From NCBI GenBank assembly GCA_021296345.1, contig JAGWAN010000011.1, positions 1 through 64,000 of the forward strand: 64,000 nt of DNA. The letters are read 5' to 3'. Source of the DNA: Acidimicrobiia bacterium. Lineage in GTDB: Bacteria > Actinomycetota > Acidimicrobiia > Spongiisociales > Spongiisociaceae. Shown piece by piece: positions 45,354-56,091 of the stretch. A model generated the notes under the pieces. The model saw only the letters and a program-made list of their open reading frames with translations, did not search any database and was not told where the DNA came from. The position numbers were made by a program, and so were the translations under genes. How positions within the stretch are numbered: position 1 is the stretch's first letter; each line of letters opens with the position of its first letter.

Positions 45354-46853
45354 TCACCGGCGCCAGAGCGATCGGGTGAACAGCAGGAGCACCGGGAAGA
45401 GTTCAAGGCGGCCGGCGATCATCAACAGCGAGAGCAACCACTTGCCCGGCCACGTCAGGGCGGAGTAGTTACCGGTCGGCCCCATCTCGCCCAGCGCCGG
45501 ACCGATGTTCGCGAGCGCGCTGGCGGTGGCCGATGCCGCCTCCACGAGACCGAGTTCAGGTCCGAACACGGCGCCGAGGAAGCCCAGCAGGAATGTACCG
45601 GTCATGAACAGGAACATGAAGAAGAGGAAGAACGACTGGACACTCTCCACGACGGGCTCGTTCACCCGCTTCGAGCCGAACCTGATCAGGAATATCCCTC
45701 GAGGGTGGATGAGGCGTCTCAGGTCGGCCGCGGCCGCTTTGACCAACACGCCGATGCGGTAGATCTTTATACCGCCGGCGGTCGATCCCGCCATGCCGCC
45801 GACGAACATCAGGCCGACCACGAACAGCTGCAGGGCCGGGATCCATGCGCCGAAGTCGGCGGTGGCGTATCCGGTGCCGGTGACCAGGGCCAGGGCCGTG
45901 AAAACAGAGTCGCGAATGACGTCGGATGCCGGTTCCTGCCCCCACAGGCTCAACGCCATGACCAGGGTGGCGACCGCCACGATGCCCGCAAATAGCCGGA
46001 ACTCGGTGTTCTTGAGATACCGACCGGGATCCCGCAAGGCTCGGAAGTGGAGCGCGAACGAGGTTCCGGCAATGAACATGAAGACGATCACCATCCACTG
46101 CGCGTACGGGCTGAAGCCGTCAATGGAGGTGGCTTCGGTGCTGAAACCGCCGGTGGCCATGGTGGTGAAGGCGTGATTGATGGCCTGGAAGAGGGTCATG
46201 TCCCCCGCCCACAGTGCCAGGACCTCCGCCAGGGTTAACAGGGCATAGACATACCAGAGCCGTTTGGCGGTCTCACGGAAGCGAGGCGTGAGGCGATCGG
46301 GTTCGGGCCCGGGTGACTCGGCCCGAGCCAGCTGGACGCCGCCGGTGCCGAGCAGGGGAAGGATGGCCAGCGAGAGAACGATTACCCCCATCCCGCCCAG
46401 CCACTGGGTGGTGGATCTCCACATGAGTATGCCGCGTGGCAGCGCAGCCGGATCGGGTACCACGGAGGCGCCCGTAGTGGTGAACCCGGAAGCGGTCTCG
46501 AAGAAGGCGTTGGTCAGGTTGTCGATGGCGCCGGTCAGCAAGTACGGGAGTACCCCGAAGCAGGCCATGGCGAACCAGGCCAAACCCACCGAGGCGAAGC
46601 CCACCTTGGTGGTAAGCGTCCCGGGGCGACCCATAACCCGCCATCCGAATAGCCCGGCCAGGATGGTGAGCAGCGCGGACAGGGTGATCCAGCCGGCAAC
46701 TTCCTGTTCCCGGTAGATGAGTGAGGTGACAGCAGCCGGAAGCATGGCCACTCCGGCCGCGACTACCACCGCTCCGATTACGTAGGACAGGCGCCGGAAG
46801 ATGGGTCCAGGGCGGCTAAACCCGAACGATCGTCCGGATGAGGTCATGTCCAC
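45354..46853 (-). CDS. trkH: Trk-type potassium uptake channel subunit TrkH
   Basis: A 499-residue membrane protein with the four pore loops of the Trk/Ktr family (TGASVV / TTMATGGFSTEATSIDGF / VTGTGYATADFG / SALANIGPALG segments). It brings in K+ under control of TrkA, encoded 37 bp upstream. Its 3' end meets proB, 28 bp away. Confidence 0.94.
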   Translation of the reverse strand: MDMTSSGRSFGFSRPGPIFRRLSYVIGAVVVAAGVAMLPAAVTSLIYREQEVAGWITLSALLTILAGLFGWRVMGRPGTLTTKVGFASVGLAWFAMACFGVLPYLLTGAIDNLTNAFFETASGFTTTGASVVPDPAALPRGILMWRSTTQWLGGMGVIVLSLAILPLLGTGGVQLARAESPGPEPDRLTPRFRETAKRLWYVYALLTLAEVLALWAGDMTLFQAINHAFTTMATGGFSTEATSIDGFSPYAQWMVIVFMFIAGTSFALHFRALRDPGRYLKNTEFRLFAGIVAVATLVMALSLWGQEPASDVIRDSVFTALALVTGTGYATADFGAWIPALQLFVVGLMFVGGMAGSTAGGIKIYRIGVLVKAAAADLRRLIHPRGIFLIRFGSKRVNEPVVESVQSFFLFFMFLFMTGTFLLGFLGAVFGPELGLVEAASATASALANIGPALGEMGPTGNYSALTWPGKWLLSLLMIAGRLELFPVLLLFTRSLWRR

Positions 46854-46890
46854 CGATGGTTGTGGCCTGGTGAAGGGCCGCCGGCGCCGC

Positions 46891-48219
46891 TCACACCGAG
46901 AACATCGACTCGACGGCTGCCATGGCGTCGGGTACGGAGAAGATGATCAGGTGATCGTGCTCCTCGATGGTGGTGGCGCCGGAGGGGACGAAGGCGATGT
47001 CGCCGCGCACCATCCCTCCGATCACCATTCCACGGGGCAGGGTCAGTTCGAGGAGCGAGTTTCCCACTGCCTCGGCTCCGGGAACTGCTTCCAACTCGAG
47101 CACCTCGGCGTCTGTGTCGGAGAAGGTCGCTACCGAATAGACGGTGCCCCGCCGCACGAACCGGAGAATCGAGGCGGCGGCAGTCAGCCGGGTGGACACC
47201 GTGGTGTCGACGCCGATACCTGCCAGCAGACCTACGTAGCTCATGCGCGTCACCCGGCTGATGGTGGTGGCAGCACCCATAGCCTTGGCGACCAGGCAGG
47301 GGATCAGATTCATGGAATCGACCCCGGTGAGGGCGACCACGGAGTCGTGAAGGTTGGTGTCGAGCTCTCCAAACACGATGGGGTCGGTGGGATCGGCGGC
47401 GATGACGAGCGCGGATGGGATCTCCTCGGCCACTGCGCCGCATCGGGCTTCGTCGGGATCGATCACCACGACCTCCATGCCAGCTTTGACCATCAGGTCG
47501 GTGGTGAGCCGGGCCACCCGGGTTGTTCCGATGATCAATACTCGCCGGATGTCACGGTCATGGATGCCGATCATCGACCTGGCCCGATCGACGTTCTTGC
47601 TCTTGACCATCAGCAGCAGGTGGTCACCTTCCAGCACCGTCGTGTCGCCATGGGCCACGATGGTGATGCCGTTGCGGACCGCGGCGATGGCCAGCCAGTT
47701 GAAGCTCTCGCTGCGGGGAACATCCTTCAGCGGTACTCCGACGAGCGGCGAGCCGGCGGTGACGGTACCTCCTACTAGTGCCAACTGCCCTTCACCGAAC
47801 TCGATGAGCTCGGTAAGCCCGGACTCGACGACCAGCGCGGCGATTTCCTCGGCCGCCGCCTCGACCGGATCGATGACCACATCGACAGCGATGCCGTCGA
47901 GGCCGTCCCTGAGATCCGGATCCTGTACCCGGGCGATGGTGCGTTGCACGCCCATCTTCTTGGCGGTGTGGCAGGCGAGGATGTTGGCGCCGTCGCTGGC
48001 GGTAACCGCGAGGAGTATCTCGGCCTGACCGACTCCGGCTTGTTCGAGTGTGGCGGCGCTGGCGCCGTTACCGGTGATGACCAGAGCGTCCAGCCGGTCC
48101 CTGATCTCGGCGGCCCGGCGAGAATCGATGTCGATCACGACCACGTCCTGGCCCTCTAGGGATAGGCGTTCGGCGATGTAGCCCCCTACCGCTCCCGCAC
48201 CCACCACCACGATGCGCAT
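46891..48219 (-). CDS. trkA: Trk potassium transport regulator TrkA
   Basis: A 442-residue protein with two RCK modules. The first NAD-binding site is MRIVVVGAGAVGGYIAERL; the second begins RRVLIIGTTRVARLTTDL at about residue 230. Each is followed by an RCK-C domain. It is the cytoplasmic regulator of TrkH and heads the two-gene operon. Confidence 0.95.
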   Translation of the reverse strand: MRIVVVGAGAVGGYIAERLSLEGQDVVVIDIDSRRAAEIRDRLDALVITGNGASAATLEQAGVGQAEILLAVTASDGANILACHTAKKMGVQRTIARVQDPDLRDGLDGIAVDVVIDPVEAAAEEIAALVVESGLTELIEFGEGQLALVGGTVTAGSPLVGVPLKDVPRSESFNWLAIAAVRNGITIVAHGDTTVLEGDHLLLMVKSKNVDRARSMIGIHDRDIRRVLIIGTTRVARLTTDLMVKAGMEVVVIDPDEARCGAVAEEIPSALVIAADPTDPIVFGELDTNLHDSVVALTGVDSMNLIPCLVAKAMGAATTISRVTRMSYVGLLAGIGVDTTVSTRLTAAASILRFVRRGTVYSVATFSDTDAEVLELEAVPGAEAVGNSLLELTLPRGMVIGGMVRGDIAFVPSGATTIEEHDHLIIFSVPDAMAAVESMFSV

Positions 48220-48538
48220 CTACAGCCGTACTCTTCCCATCGGTCGGCGCCCCATTGTAGGAGGCTGTTGAGAGATTCCACCCAAAGGGTTCGCGCGGTA
48301 ACCGGCAATCCTCATGCCGAGTAGTTTGCCACGGTGGGAACCCCTTCGGATTCGTTCCCGGCGCCCTCCCTCGGATGTAACCGGCCTGATTGCCCGGCCC
48401 GGTCGGGTGAAGGTCTTGTAACGGGCTCCACATCGGGGTACGTTCCGATCTGGTGGGGACGCTCGACCGTGCGCGCAGGCTCGGGCAGCCCACCAGGCGC
48501 CGTAGGCCGGAGCGCGACGGGGGGCAGGAAGTCCTACT
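48220..48538. other. Divergent region between trkA and the M23-like gene
   Basis: 319 bp holding promoters for both directions. A GGGAACCCCTTCGGATTCGTTCCC-type inverted repeat (arms about 48333-48358) is visible, and TAGGAGGCTGTTGAGAG at 48257 resembles a family 1 end. I see no reading frame that looks real and no riboswitch that I can name. Confidence 0.4.
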
Positions 48539-49045
48539 GTGATTGCTGTTCGCCCGTCCATGGTGTTGATCGCCGCCGCGTCGCTACTTCTTCCGGCCGC
48601 GGTAGCCCGGAGTGCCCCTGCGGAGGGTCGGTCGTGTGTGGGTCTGAGCCCGCCCGTCGACGGGATCGTCACCACCGACTTCGATCCCGGACCGGGTTAT
48701 GAGGGCCACTGGGGGGTTGACTACGAGGGAGACCACGACGGCCTGGTTCAGGCGGCAGCCGGAGGAACCGTCATCTTCTCCGGCCGGGTGGTACATAACC
48801 CGGTGGTCACAATCGACCACGGGGGAGGGTTATGGACCAGCTACTCCTACCTGGGACACCTCACCGTGCTGAGCGGCGAGGAGGTCGAACGTGGAACGGT
48901 GGTCGGTACGGTCGGAGCCGATACCGGCCATGGCGACGTCCATCTGTCGGTCCGGATCGATGGCGAGTACATCGATCCCCTGCGGGTAGTGGGTTGCCTG
49001 GCCAGGGCGCCGTCCGCCGGCCTCCGCCTGGTGGAGGTGCGGTGA
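48539..49045 (+). CDS. Secreted M23-like (LytM) protein, probably not catalytic
   Basis: A 168-residue protein with a signal peptide (VLIAAASLLLPAAVARSAPA) and a LytM/M23 fold. The first zinc-ligand pair is present (GHWGVDYEGD, HxxxD), as is the YLGHL histidine. The final HxH reads HLS (GDVHLSVRI), so one zinc-binding histidine is missing. It may bind peptidoglycan or activate an amidase rather than cut. Start GTG 48539. Confidence 0.78.
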   Translation: MIAVRPSMVLIAAASLLLPAAVARSAPAEGRSCVGLSPPVDGIVTTDFDPGPGYEGHWGVDYEGDHDGLVQAAAGGTVIFSGRVVHNPVVTIDHGGGLWTSYSYLGHLTVLSGEEVERGTVVGTVGADTGHGDVHLSVRIDGEYIDPLRVVGCLARAPSAGLRLVEVR

Positions 49046-49338
49046 CCCCGCCCGGCGGCCCCTTGCATGCAGGTCCCCCGAGAACACGGAAGTGGGTAGC
49101 CTCACGGGATGCTCATCGGCCTCCTAGGCGGTACCTTCGATCCTCCGCACATCGCTCATATGGCGGTGGCCGAGGCGGCCTTCCGGCAATTGTGCCTGGA
49201 TGCGATCTGGCTGGTACCGGCGGGATCGCCCTGGCAGAAGGAGGGATCGGTGATCACGCCGGCCGAGCACCGGTGGGCCATGACCGTTGCGGCGGTGGAG
49301 GGGATTCCCTACATGGCGGCCGACGACCGCGAGGTGGT

Positions 49339-49416
49339 GCGCCGCGGCCCGACCTACACCTTCGATACCGTGTCGGGCCTCACCGATCACGATGTGACCC
49401 TGATCCTGGGGGCGGA
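49339..49416 (+). repeat. First copy of the duplicated nadD segment
   Basis: 78 bp beginning TGCGCCGCGGCCCGACC, in frame within nadD. Pairs with 49499-49576. Confidence 0.9.
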
Positions 49417-49498
49417 CGCCGCCTCCCGCATCGACTCATGGCACCGGAGCACCGAACTTCAGGAAATGGTCAGCATCGCGGTGGCGCCCCGTCCCGGC

Positions 49499-49576
49499 TG
49501 CGCCGCGGCCCGACCAACACCTTCGATACCGTGTCGGGCCTCTCCGATCACGAAGTGACCCTGATCGTGGGGGCGG
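49499..49576 (+). repeat. Second copy of the duplicated nadD segment
   Basis: Matches the first copy except at four sites, which are T to A, A to T, T to A and C to G. In its own frame the changes would be Y to N, T to S, D to E and L to V. Confidence 0.9.
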
Positions 49577-49690
49577 GCGGGGGCAGGTCGGAGCCTGCGC
49601 TTCCTGGTGCCGGAGGGCGTGTGGCGCTATATCGAAACCAGCGGCCTCTACCGCTGAAACACCGAAGTCCCCTCCGGGCTATGATCCGGG

Positions 49691-50116
49691 TTGACCCAAG
49701 GAGGTGACGCCAATCCGGGAAGGCCGGCCATCGAGGACCAGCTAGCAACAGGTATAGAGCTCACCGCGGTAGAACTTGCCGCCGTCGCGGCTCAAGCCAT
49801 CGATGCCAAGCAGGGAAGCGAGGTAGTGATCCTCGACATGGGCGATCTGCTGGGAATCGTGGATGTCTTCGTGATCGCCTCCGGTACCTCGAAGCGTCAG
49901 GTCCGCACCATGATCGAGGAGGTCAATCTGCGTCTGGGCCGGTGCGGTCGTAAACCGCTGCGCACCGAAGGTCTGGACACCGGTGAGTGGGTCCTGGCGG
50001 ACTATGGCGACCTGGTGGTCCACGTCTTCCAGACGGGCTCACGGGATTTCTATGCCCTGGACCGGCTGTGGGGTGATGCGCCGCGCCTCGGCTGGGCGCC
50101 GGACTCACCGGATTGA
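49691..50116 (+). CDS. rsfS: Ribosome silencing factor RsfS
   Basis: A protein of the RsfS/Iojap family, which binds L14 and blocks subunit joining in starvation: VVILDMGDLLGIVDVFVIAS, GTSKRQVRTMIEEV, TGEWVLADYGDLVVHVF, YALDRLWGDAP. The frame begins at TTG 49691 (141 residues). A perfect AAGGAGGTGA (49698-49707) lies just after that TTG, but no start codon follows it in frame, so the true start is unclear. The nadD-rsfS order is conserved. Confidence 0.9.
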   Translation: MTQGGDANPGRPAIEDQLATGIELTAVELAAVAAQAIDAKQGSEVVILDMGDLLGIVDVFVIASGTSKRQVRTMIEEVNLRLGRCGRKPLRTEGLDTGEWVLADYGDLVVHVFQTGSRDFYALDRLWGDAPRLGWAPDSPD

Positions 50117-50192
50117 TCGTCGCCATAAAGTCTGCCTGCCGAAACTTGGTAAGCTGGTGGGCGGTCCTCCACCGGTCGAGGGGACCGACCAC

Positions 50193-50265
50193 GGGGCTGT
50201 AGCTCAGCTGGCAGAGCGCTTGCATGGCATGCAAGAGGTCACGGGTTCAAATCCCGTCAGCTCCA
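50193..50265 (+). tRNA. tRNA-Ala (GGC)
   Basis: 73 nt. Acceptor GGGGCTG with CAGCTCC (one G-T pair) and discriminator A; anticodon loop ATGGCAT gives GGC; T arm ACGGGTTCAAATCCCGT. Confidence 0.95.
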
Positions 50266-50344
50266 CCCATCCACACTCAGCGATCCCGCCGACGGGCCGG
50301 GATCGCCGCAGTTCAATGCGGCCGGCCCTCTCCGCGAGGAGTAT

Positions 50345-50368
50345 TAGAAGGGTGCCGAAACCCTTCTA
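50345..50368 (+). terminator. Short hairpin before leuS, possible remnant of family 1
   Basis: TAGAAGGGT (50345-50353) and ACCCTTCTA (50360-50368) form a perfect 9-bp stem with a 6-nt loop. It looks like the two ends of a family 1 element joined after loss of the middle. It may terminate tRNA-Ala transcription. Confidence 0.5.
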
Positions 50369-50379
50369 GAATCACCGGC

Positions 50380-53130
<2,751 letters not shown>

Positions 53131-53161
53131 GAGGGTTCCCAGGCCGGCGGGTGCGCTGGTC

Positions 53162-54367
53162 TCAGAACTCGGCGGAGCGGTAGGCCTGCCGGGCCTTGAC
53201 CCGGGTGCGGTAGTTGAACACTCCGCCGGCGTATACCCTCCCCGCTGCCCTGATCAGCAGGATGATGAAGCCGACCATGATAAGGAACGCGGTCACTTGC
53301 TCCCATGGGGCCACCGAGTCGGACACGGCTCGAACCGGGAGCACGAAGGGGGCGGTCACCGGGACCAGCGTGAGAATGGTCGACCAAACCGTGTCCGGAT
53401 TGCCGGAGACGTAGATGATGCCGATCATGTAGCCGGCCACGGTGACGATCATCAAGGGGAAGGCAGCGTTCTGGGCGTCCTCAGGACGGTGGGCAATGGC
53501 CCCCACCGCCGCATAGCCGGTGGCGTAGACGACGTAGCCGAGCACGAACCAGATCAACGAGATGACCAGGAAGCCGGCATCGACTTCGGGCAGTGTGACA
53601 TCGAGGACCAGGCGAACGGCGACTATCAGGCTTGCGGCGATCGACCCGAACTGCAACAAGCCGAGCAGTCCCACCCCGATGATCTTGCCCGCCAGGAGCT
53701 GCCATGGACGTAGGGAGGAGAGCAACACTTCCGACACTCGGTTGGTCTTCTCCTCGGTGACACCCAGCAGCACCCACGATCCGGTAGTCATGACGGCCAT
53801 GAACAGGAGCACCAGCGCCACCTGAGCGATCAGGAATTGCCGAGCCTCGGCATCGGCATCGGCATCGGGTTCGGCGGTCACGGTCGTCACCCTCTCGCCA
53901 CCCATGATCGCCACTGCCTGCTCGGAAACTTCGCCGGACGCCACCATGCGCTGCACCTGGTAGGAGAGGGCGGCTTGTCTCAGCGCGGCCTCGAGTTCCC
54001 TGGGCGTGTCCTTGCCCACCAGTACCTTCACCGTGTTCCCCCCGACCAGGGCGGCATCCACCTCTCCGTCCACCACCGCCGCTGCGGCCCCGGTGCTGTC
54101 CGAGGATGGGGTGAGTTCGATCCGGTAGGAGCCCGGTTCTTTCGGCGCCATCTCCTTCGCGAGCTCTCCCGAGCCCGCGCTCTCGACGCCGACGGTGGCG
54201 ACCCGGTAGGTGCGGATGGATCCGTCATCCCCGAAGAACCCCGGGATGGCTATGCCTGCGCCGACGAGGATGGCCAGAAAGAGCCAGCTCAGCGCATAGG
54301 ACTTGCTCAGGCCGCGTTCCAGGAGTTCGCGCCACGTCACGAGGCCGACGGCCCTGTAGGCGGTCAC
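53162..54367 (-). CDS. ABC-2 type exporter permease (NatB-like)
   Basis: A 401-residue permease. One N-terminal helix (LSWLFLAILVGAGIAIPGFF), a large extracellular loop (about 55-180), then five or six helices (LIAQVALVLLFMAVMTTGSW, IIGVGLLGLLQFGSIAASLI). The EEKTNRVSEVLLSSLRPWQL segment is typical of the NatB/ABC-2 family. Works with the ATPase encoded upstream, whose stop it overlaps by 4 bp. Substrate unknown; sodium and small molecules are the guesses for NatAB relatives. Confidence 0.88.
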   Translation of the reverse strand: MTAYRAVGLVTWRELLERGLSKSYALSWLFLAILVGAGIAIPGFFGDDGSIRTYRVATVGVESAGSGELAKEMAPKEPGSYRIELTPSSDSTGAAAAVVDGEVDAALVGGNTVKVLVGKDTPRELEAALRQAALSYQVQRMVASGEVSEQAVAIMGGERVTTVTAEPDADADAEARQFLIAQVALVLLFMAVMTTGSWVLLGVTEEKTNRVSEVLLSSLRPWQLLAGKIIGVGLLGLLQFGSIAASLIVAVRLVLDVTLPEVDAGFLVISLIWFVLGYVVYATGYAAVGAIAHRPEDAQNAAFPLMIVTVAGYMIGIIYVSGNPDTVWSTILTLVPVTAPFVLPVRAVSDSVAPWEQVTAFLIMVGFIILLIRAAGRVYAGGVFNYRTRVKARQAYRSAEF

Positions 54368-55257
54368 GATGCCACCGCTTCCCTGAAGAGGTCCGACAGG
54401 CTCGGCGGACCGTAGGAGAACTCCCGGATTCTCCGGCCGTCCGTAAGCGCGGTCATGATCTCGTCCATGCCGACCTCGGCGGGCACCCTGAGAATGTGAC
54501 GGGTACCTAGCGACTCCACCAGCCGGAAACCGGGAATGGTGAGGGTGAGCGCGAGCGACGAGTCCAAATCCACCTCGACTCTCCGGTGGGTCGCTCGGTC
54601 CTTCAGCGTCCTGACCGGGCCCGACAGCGCCACCCGGCCCTGGTTGATGATGGCAACGTCATCACATAGGTGCTCGACGAGATCCAGCTGATGGCTCGAG
54701 AAGAGCACCGCCGATCCTTGTTCCGCCCGCTCTCGCAGTATCCGGGACATCTCCTCGACGCCGAGCGGATCCAGGCCGCTGAAGGGTTCATCCAGTACCA
54801 GGAGTTCGGGGTCGTGGACCAGCGCGGTAACGAGTTGCACCCGTTGCTGGTTTCCGTGAGAAAGGTCGTCCACCCGTGAGTCTGCCCGTTCTTCGAGCCC
54901 GATCCGGGCGATCCACCGGTCGGCGGCTGCGGCGGCGGCCGCCTTGCCCAGCCCGTGGAGGCGACCGAAGTAGATCACCTGGCGGCGCACCGGCATGCGG
55001 GGGTACAGGCCGCGCATCTCCGGCATGTATCCGAATCGCCGGCGAGCGTTGTGGGTGACGGATCGACCCATCCAGGTCACGGTGCCCTCATCGAGGCGCA
55101 GCAGGCCGAAGATGGCCCGCATGGCGCTGGTCTTGCCGGCGCCGTTGGGTCCCAGGAACCCGACTATCCGGCCTGGTCTGACGGAGAAACCGCAGCCATC
55201 CAGGGCAACCACCTCGCCGTAGCGCTTGGTCAAGCCGTCAAGTTCGAGCACGGGCAC
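54364..55257 (-). CDS. ABC transporter ATP-binding protein (NatA-like)
   Basis: A 297-residue ATPase. Walker A GPNGAGKTSAM, signature LSHGNQQRVQLVTAL (LSHGN in place of LSGGQ), Walker B LLVLDEPFSGLDP and switch HQLDLVEHL. A C-terminal domain of about 80 residues (VEVDLDSSLALTLTIPGFRL) is found in exporters of this type. First gene of the pair; divergent from comEA. Confidence 0.93.
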   Translation of the reverse strand: MPVLELDGLTKRYGEVVALDGCGFSVRPGRIVGFLGPNGAGKTSAMRAIFGLLRLDEGTVTWMGRSVTHNARRRFGYMPEMRGLYPRMPVRRQVIYFGRLHGLGKAAAAAAADRWIARIGLEERADSRVDDLSHGNQQRVQLVTALVHDPELLVLDEPFSGLDPLGVEEMSRILRERAEQGSAVLFSSHQLDLVEHLCDDVAIINQGRVALSGPVRTLKDRATHRRVEVDLDSSLALTLTIPGFRLVESLGTRHILRVPAEVGMDEIMTALTDGRRIREFSYGPPSLSDLFREAVAS

Positions 55258-55396
55258 CTGTCATGAGACCGTAGGGAGGGTAACCGTCCTCGGGTTGCAA
55301 CGCTCCGCGCCCACACGCCCCGGAGGGCAGGGGGCTTCTCAATCACCTTCCATGCCGGTACAAGTACAGCGGCGTTGTGGATGAAGGAGGCTGTGC

Positions 55397-56017
55397 ATGT
55401 CCGACCCGCCGTCCGGCCGCGGAATGCCCGCCGGGGCGCCGGGCGGCGCCCTGCTGGTCCTGGGGGGCGCGCGGGCGGTCATGATCAGGTCTGCCCTCTG
55501 GAACCGACCCCAGGCCGCTCCGGCGGAGCCTCGACCCTCCCCAGAGGTAGTGGTGGTACCTGTGTCCGCTATCGGGACCGCTCCGGCTCTGGTGACGGTT
55601 CACGTTTCGGGTGCGGTCGCGACGCCCGGTTTGGTGGTGTTGCCGGACGGAAGCCGGGTCGCCGACGCGGTAGCGGGGGTAGGTGGCGCGCTGCCCGGTT
55701 CGGAACTCCGCCTGGTCAACCTGGCGGCGCCGGTAACGGACGGCATGCATCTCGACATCCCGTGGGCCGGCGACAGGCCGGGCGCGGTGGTCTCGGCTTC
55801 GTCCGGCGCTGGGTCGAGCTACCCGATCGATCTGAACCGGGCGGATCATCAAGCCCTTACGGGCATCCCCGGGGTGGGGGAGGTGCTGGCGCTGCGCATC
55901 GTCGCTCACCGGGAGGCCCATGGCCCCTTCATGACGACTGAGGATCTGCTTGACGTCCCGGGTATCGGCGAGGGCAGGCTGGCCGGAATGCGCGACTACG
56001 TCGAGGTGGGTCGATAG
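55397..56017 (+). CDS. comEA: Competence protein ComEA
   Basis: A 206-residue protein with an N-terminal membrane segment, a SLBB domain (VTVHVSGAVATPGLVVLPDG) and a C-terminal helix-hairpin-helix pair (IDLNRADHQALTGIPGVGEV, LLDVPGIGEGRLAGM). It binds incoming double-stranded DNA outside the membrane for natural transformation. The TAG stop overlaps the upstream end of the comEC frame. Confidence 0.92.
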   Translation: MSDPPSGRGMPAGAPGGALLVLGGARAVMIRSALWNRPQAAPAEPRPSPEVVVVPVSAIGTAPALVTVHVSGAVATPGLVVLPDGSRVADAVAGVGGALPGSELRLVNLAAPVTDGMHLDIPWAGDRPGAVVSASSGAGSSYPIDLNRADHQALTGIPGVGEVLALRIVAHREAHGPFMTTEDLLDVPGIGEGRLAGMRDYVEVGR

Positions 56018-56091
56018 ACCGCCTGCCCGACCCACGAGCCAGATGGTTTCTGGCCGGCGCAGCCGCAATCTGGATCGGAATAGTCGCCGGG

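Larger units (their letters stand above)
49109..49657 (+). pseudogene. nadD: Nicotinate-nucleotide adenylyltransferase, frameshifted
   Basis: The first 120 codons are a good NadD: MLIGLLGGTFDPPHIAHMAV (nucleotidyltransferase HxGH site, here PPHIAH), TYTFDTVSGL, LILGADAASRIDSWH and VAPRPG. Then the frame breaks. Bases 49499-49576 repeat 49339-49416 with four mismatches, 160 bp further on and out of frame. The C-terminus (GRSLRFLVPEGVWRYIETSG, to TGA 49655-49657) appears in another frame. The ISSTxIR region is lost. The intact frame ends at 49558 (149 residues, normal about 195). Since NadD is normally essential, this is a broken gene with another copy elsewhere, or an assembly fault. Confidence 0.8.

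Noticed and set aside
48257-48310. Seventh family 1 element near trkA
   Set aside because: Only the first 8-10 bases match; the inner stem and the right end are not found.
48220-48538. c-di-AMP (ydaO) riboswitch before the M23-like gene
   Set aside because: Such riboswitches precede wall hydrolase genes in actinobacteria, but the expected conserved core (AGCTAACC with GTAGGCG) is not found here.
53837-53880. GGCATC trinucleotide run in the permease gene as a microsatellite
   Set aside because: It simply encodes an Asp-Ala repeat in the extracellular loop; too short to be of interest.
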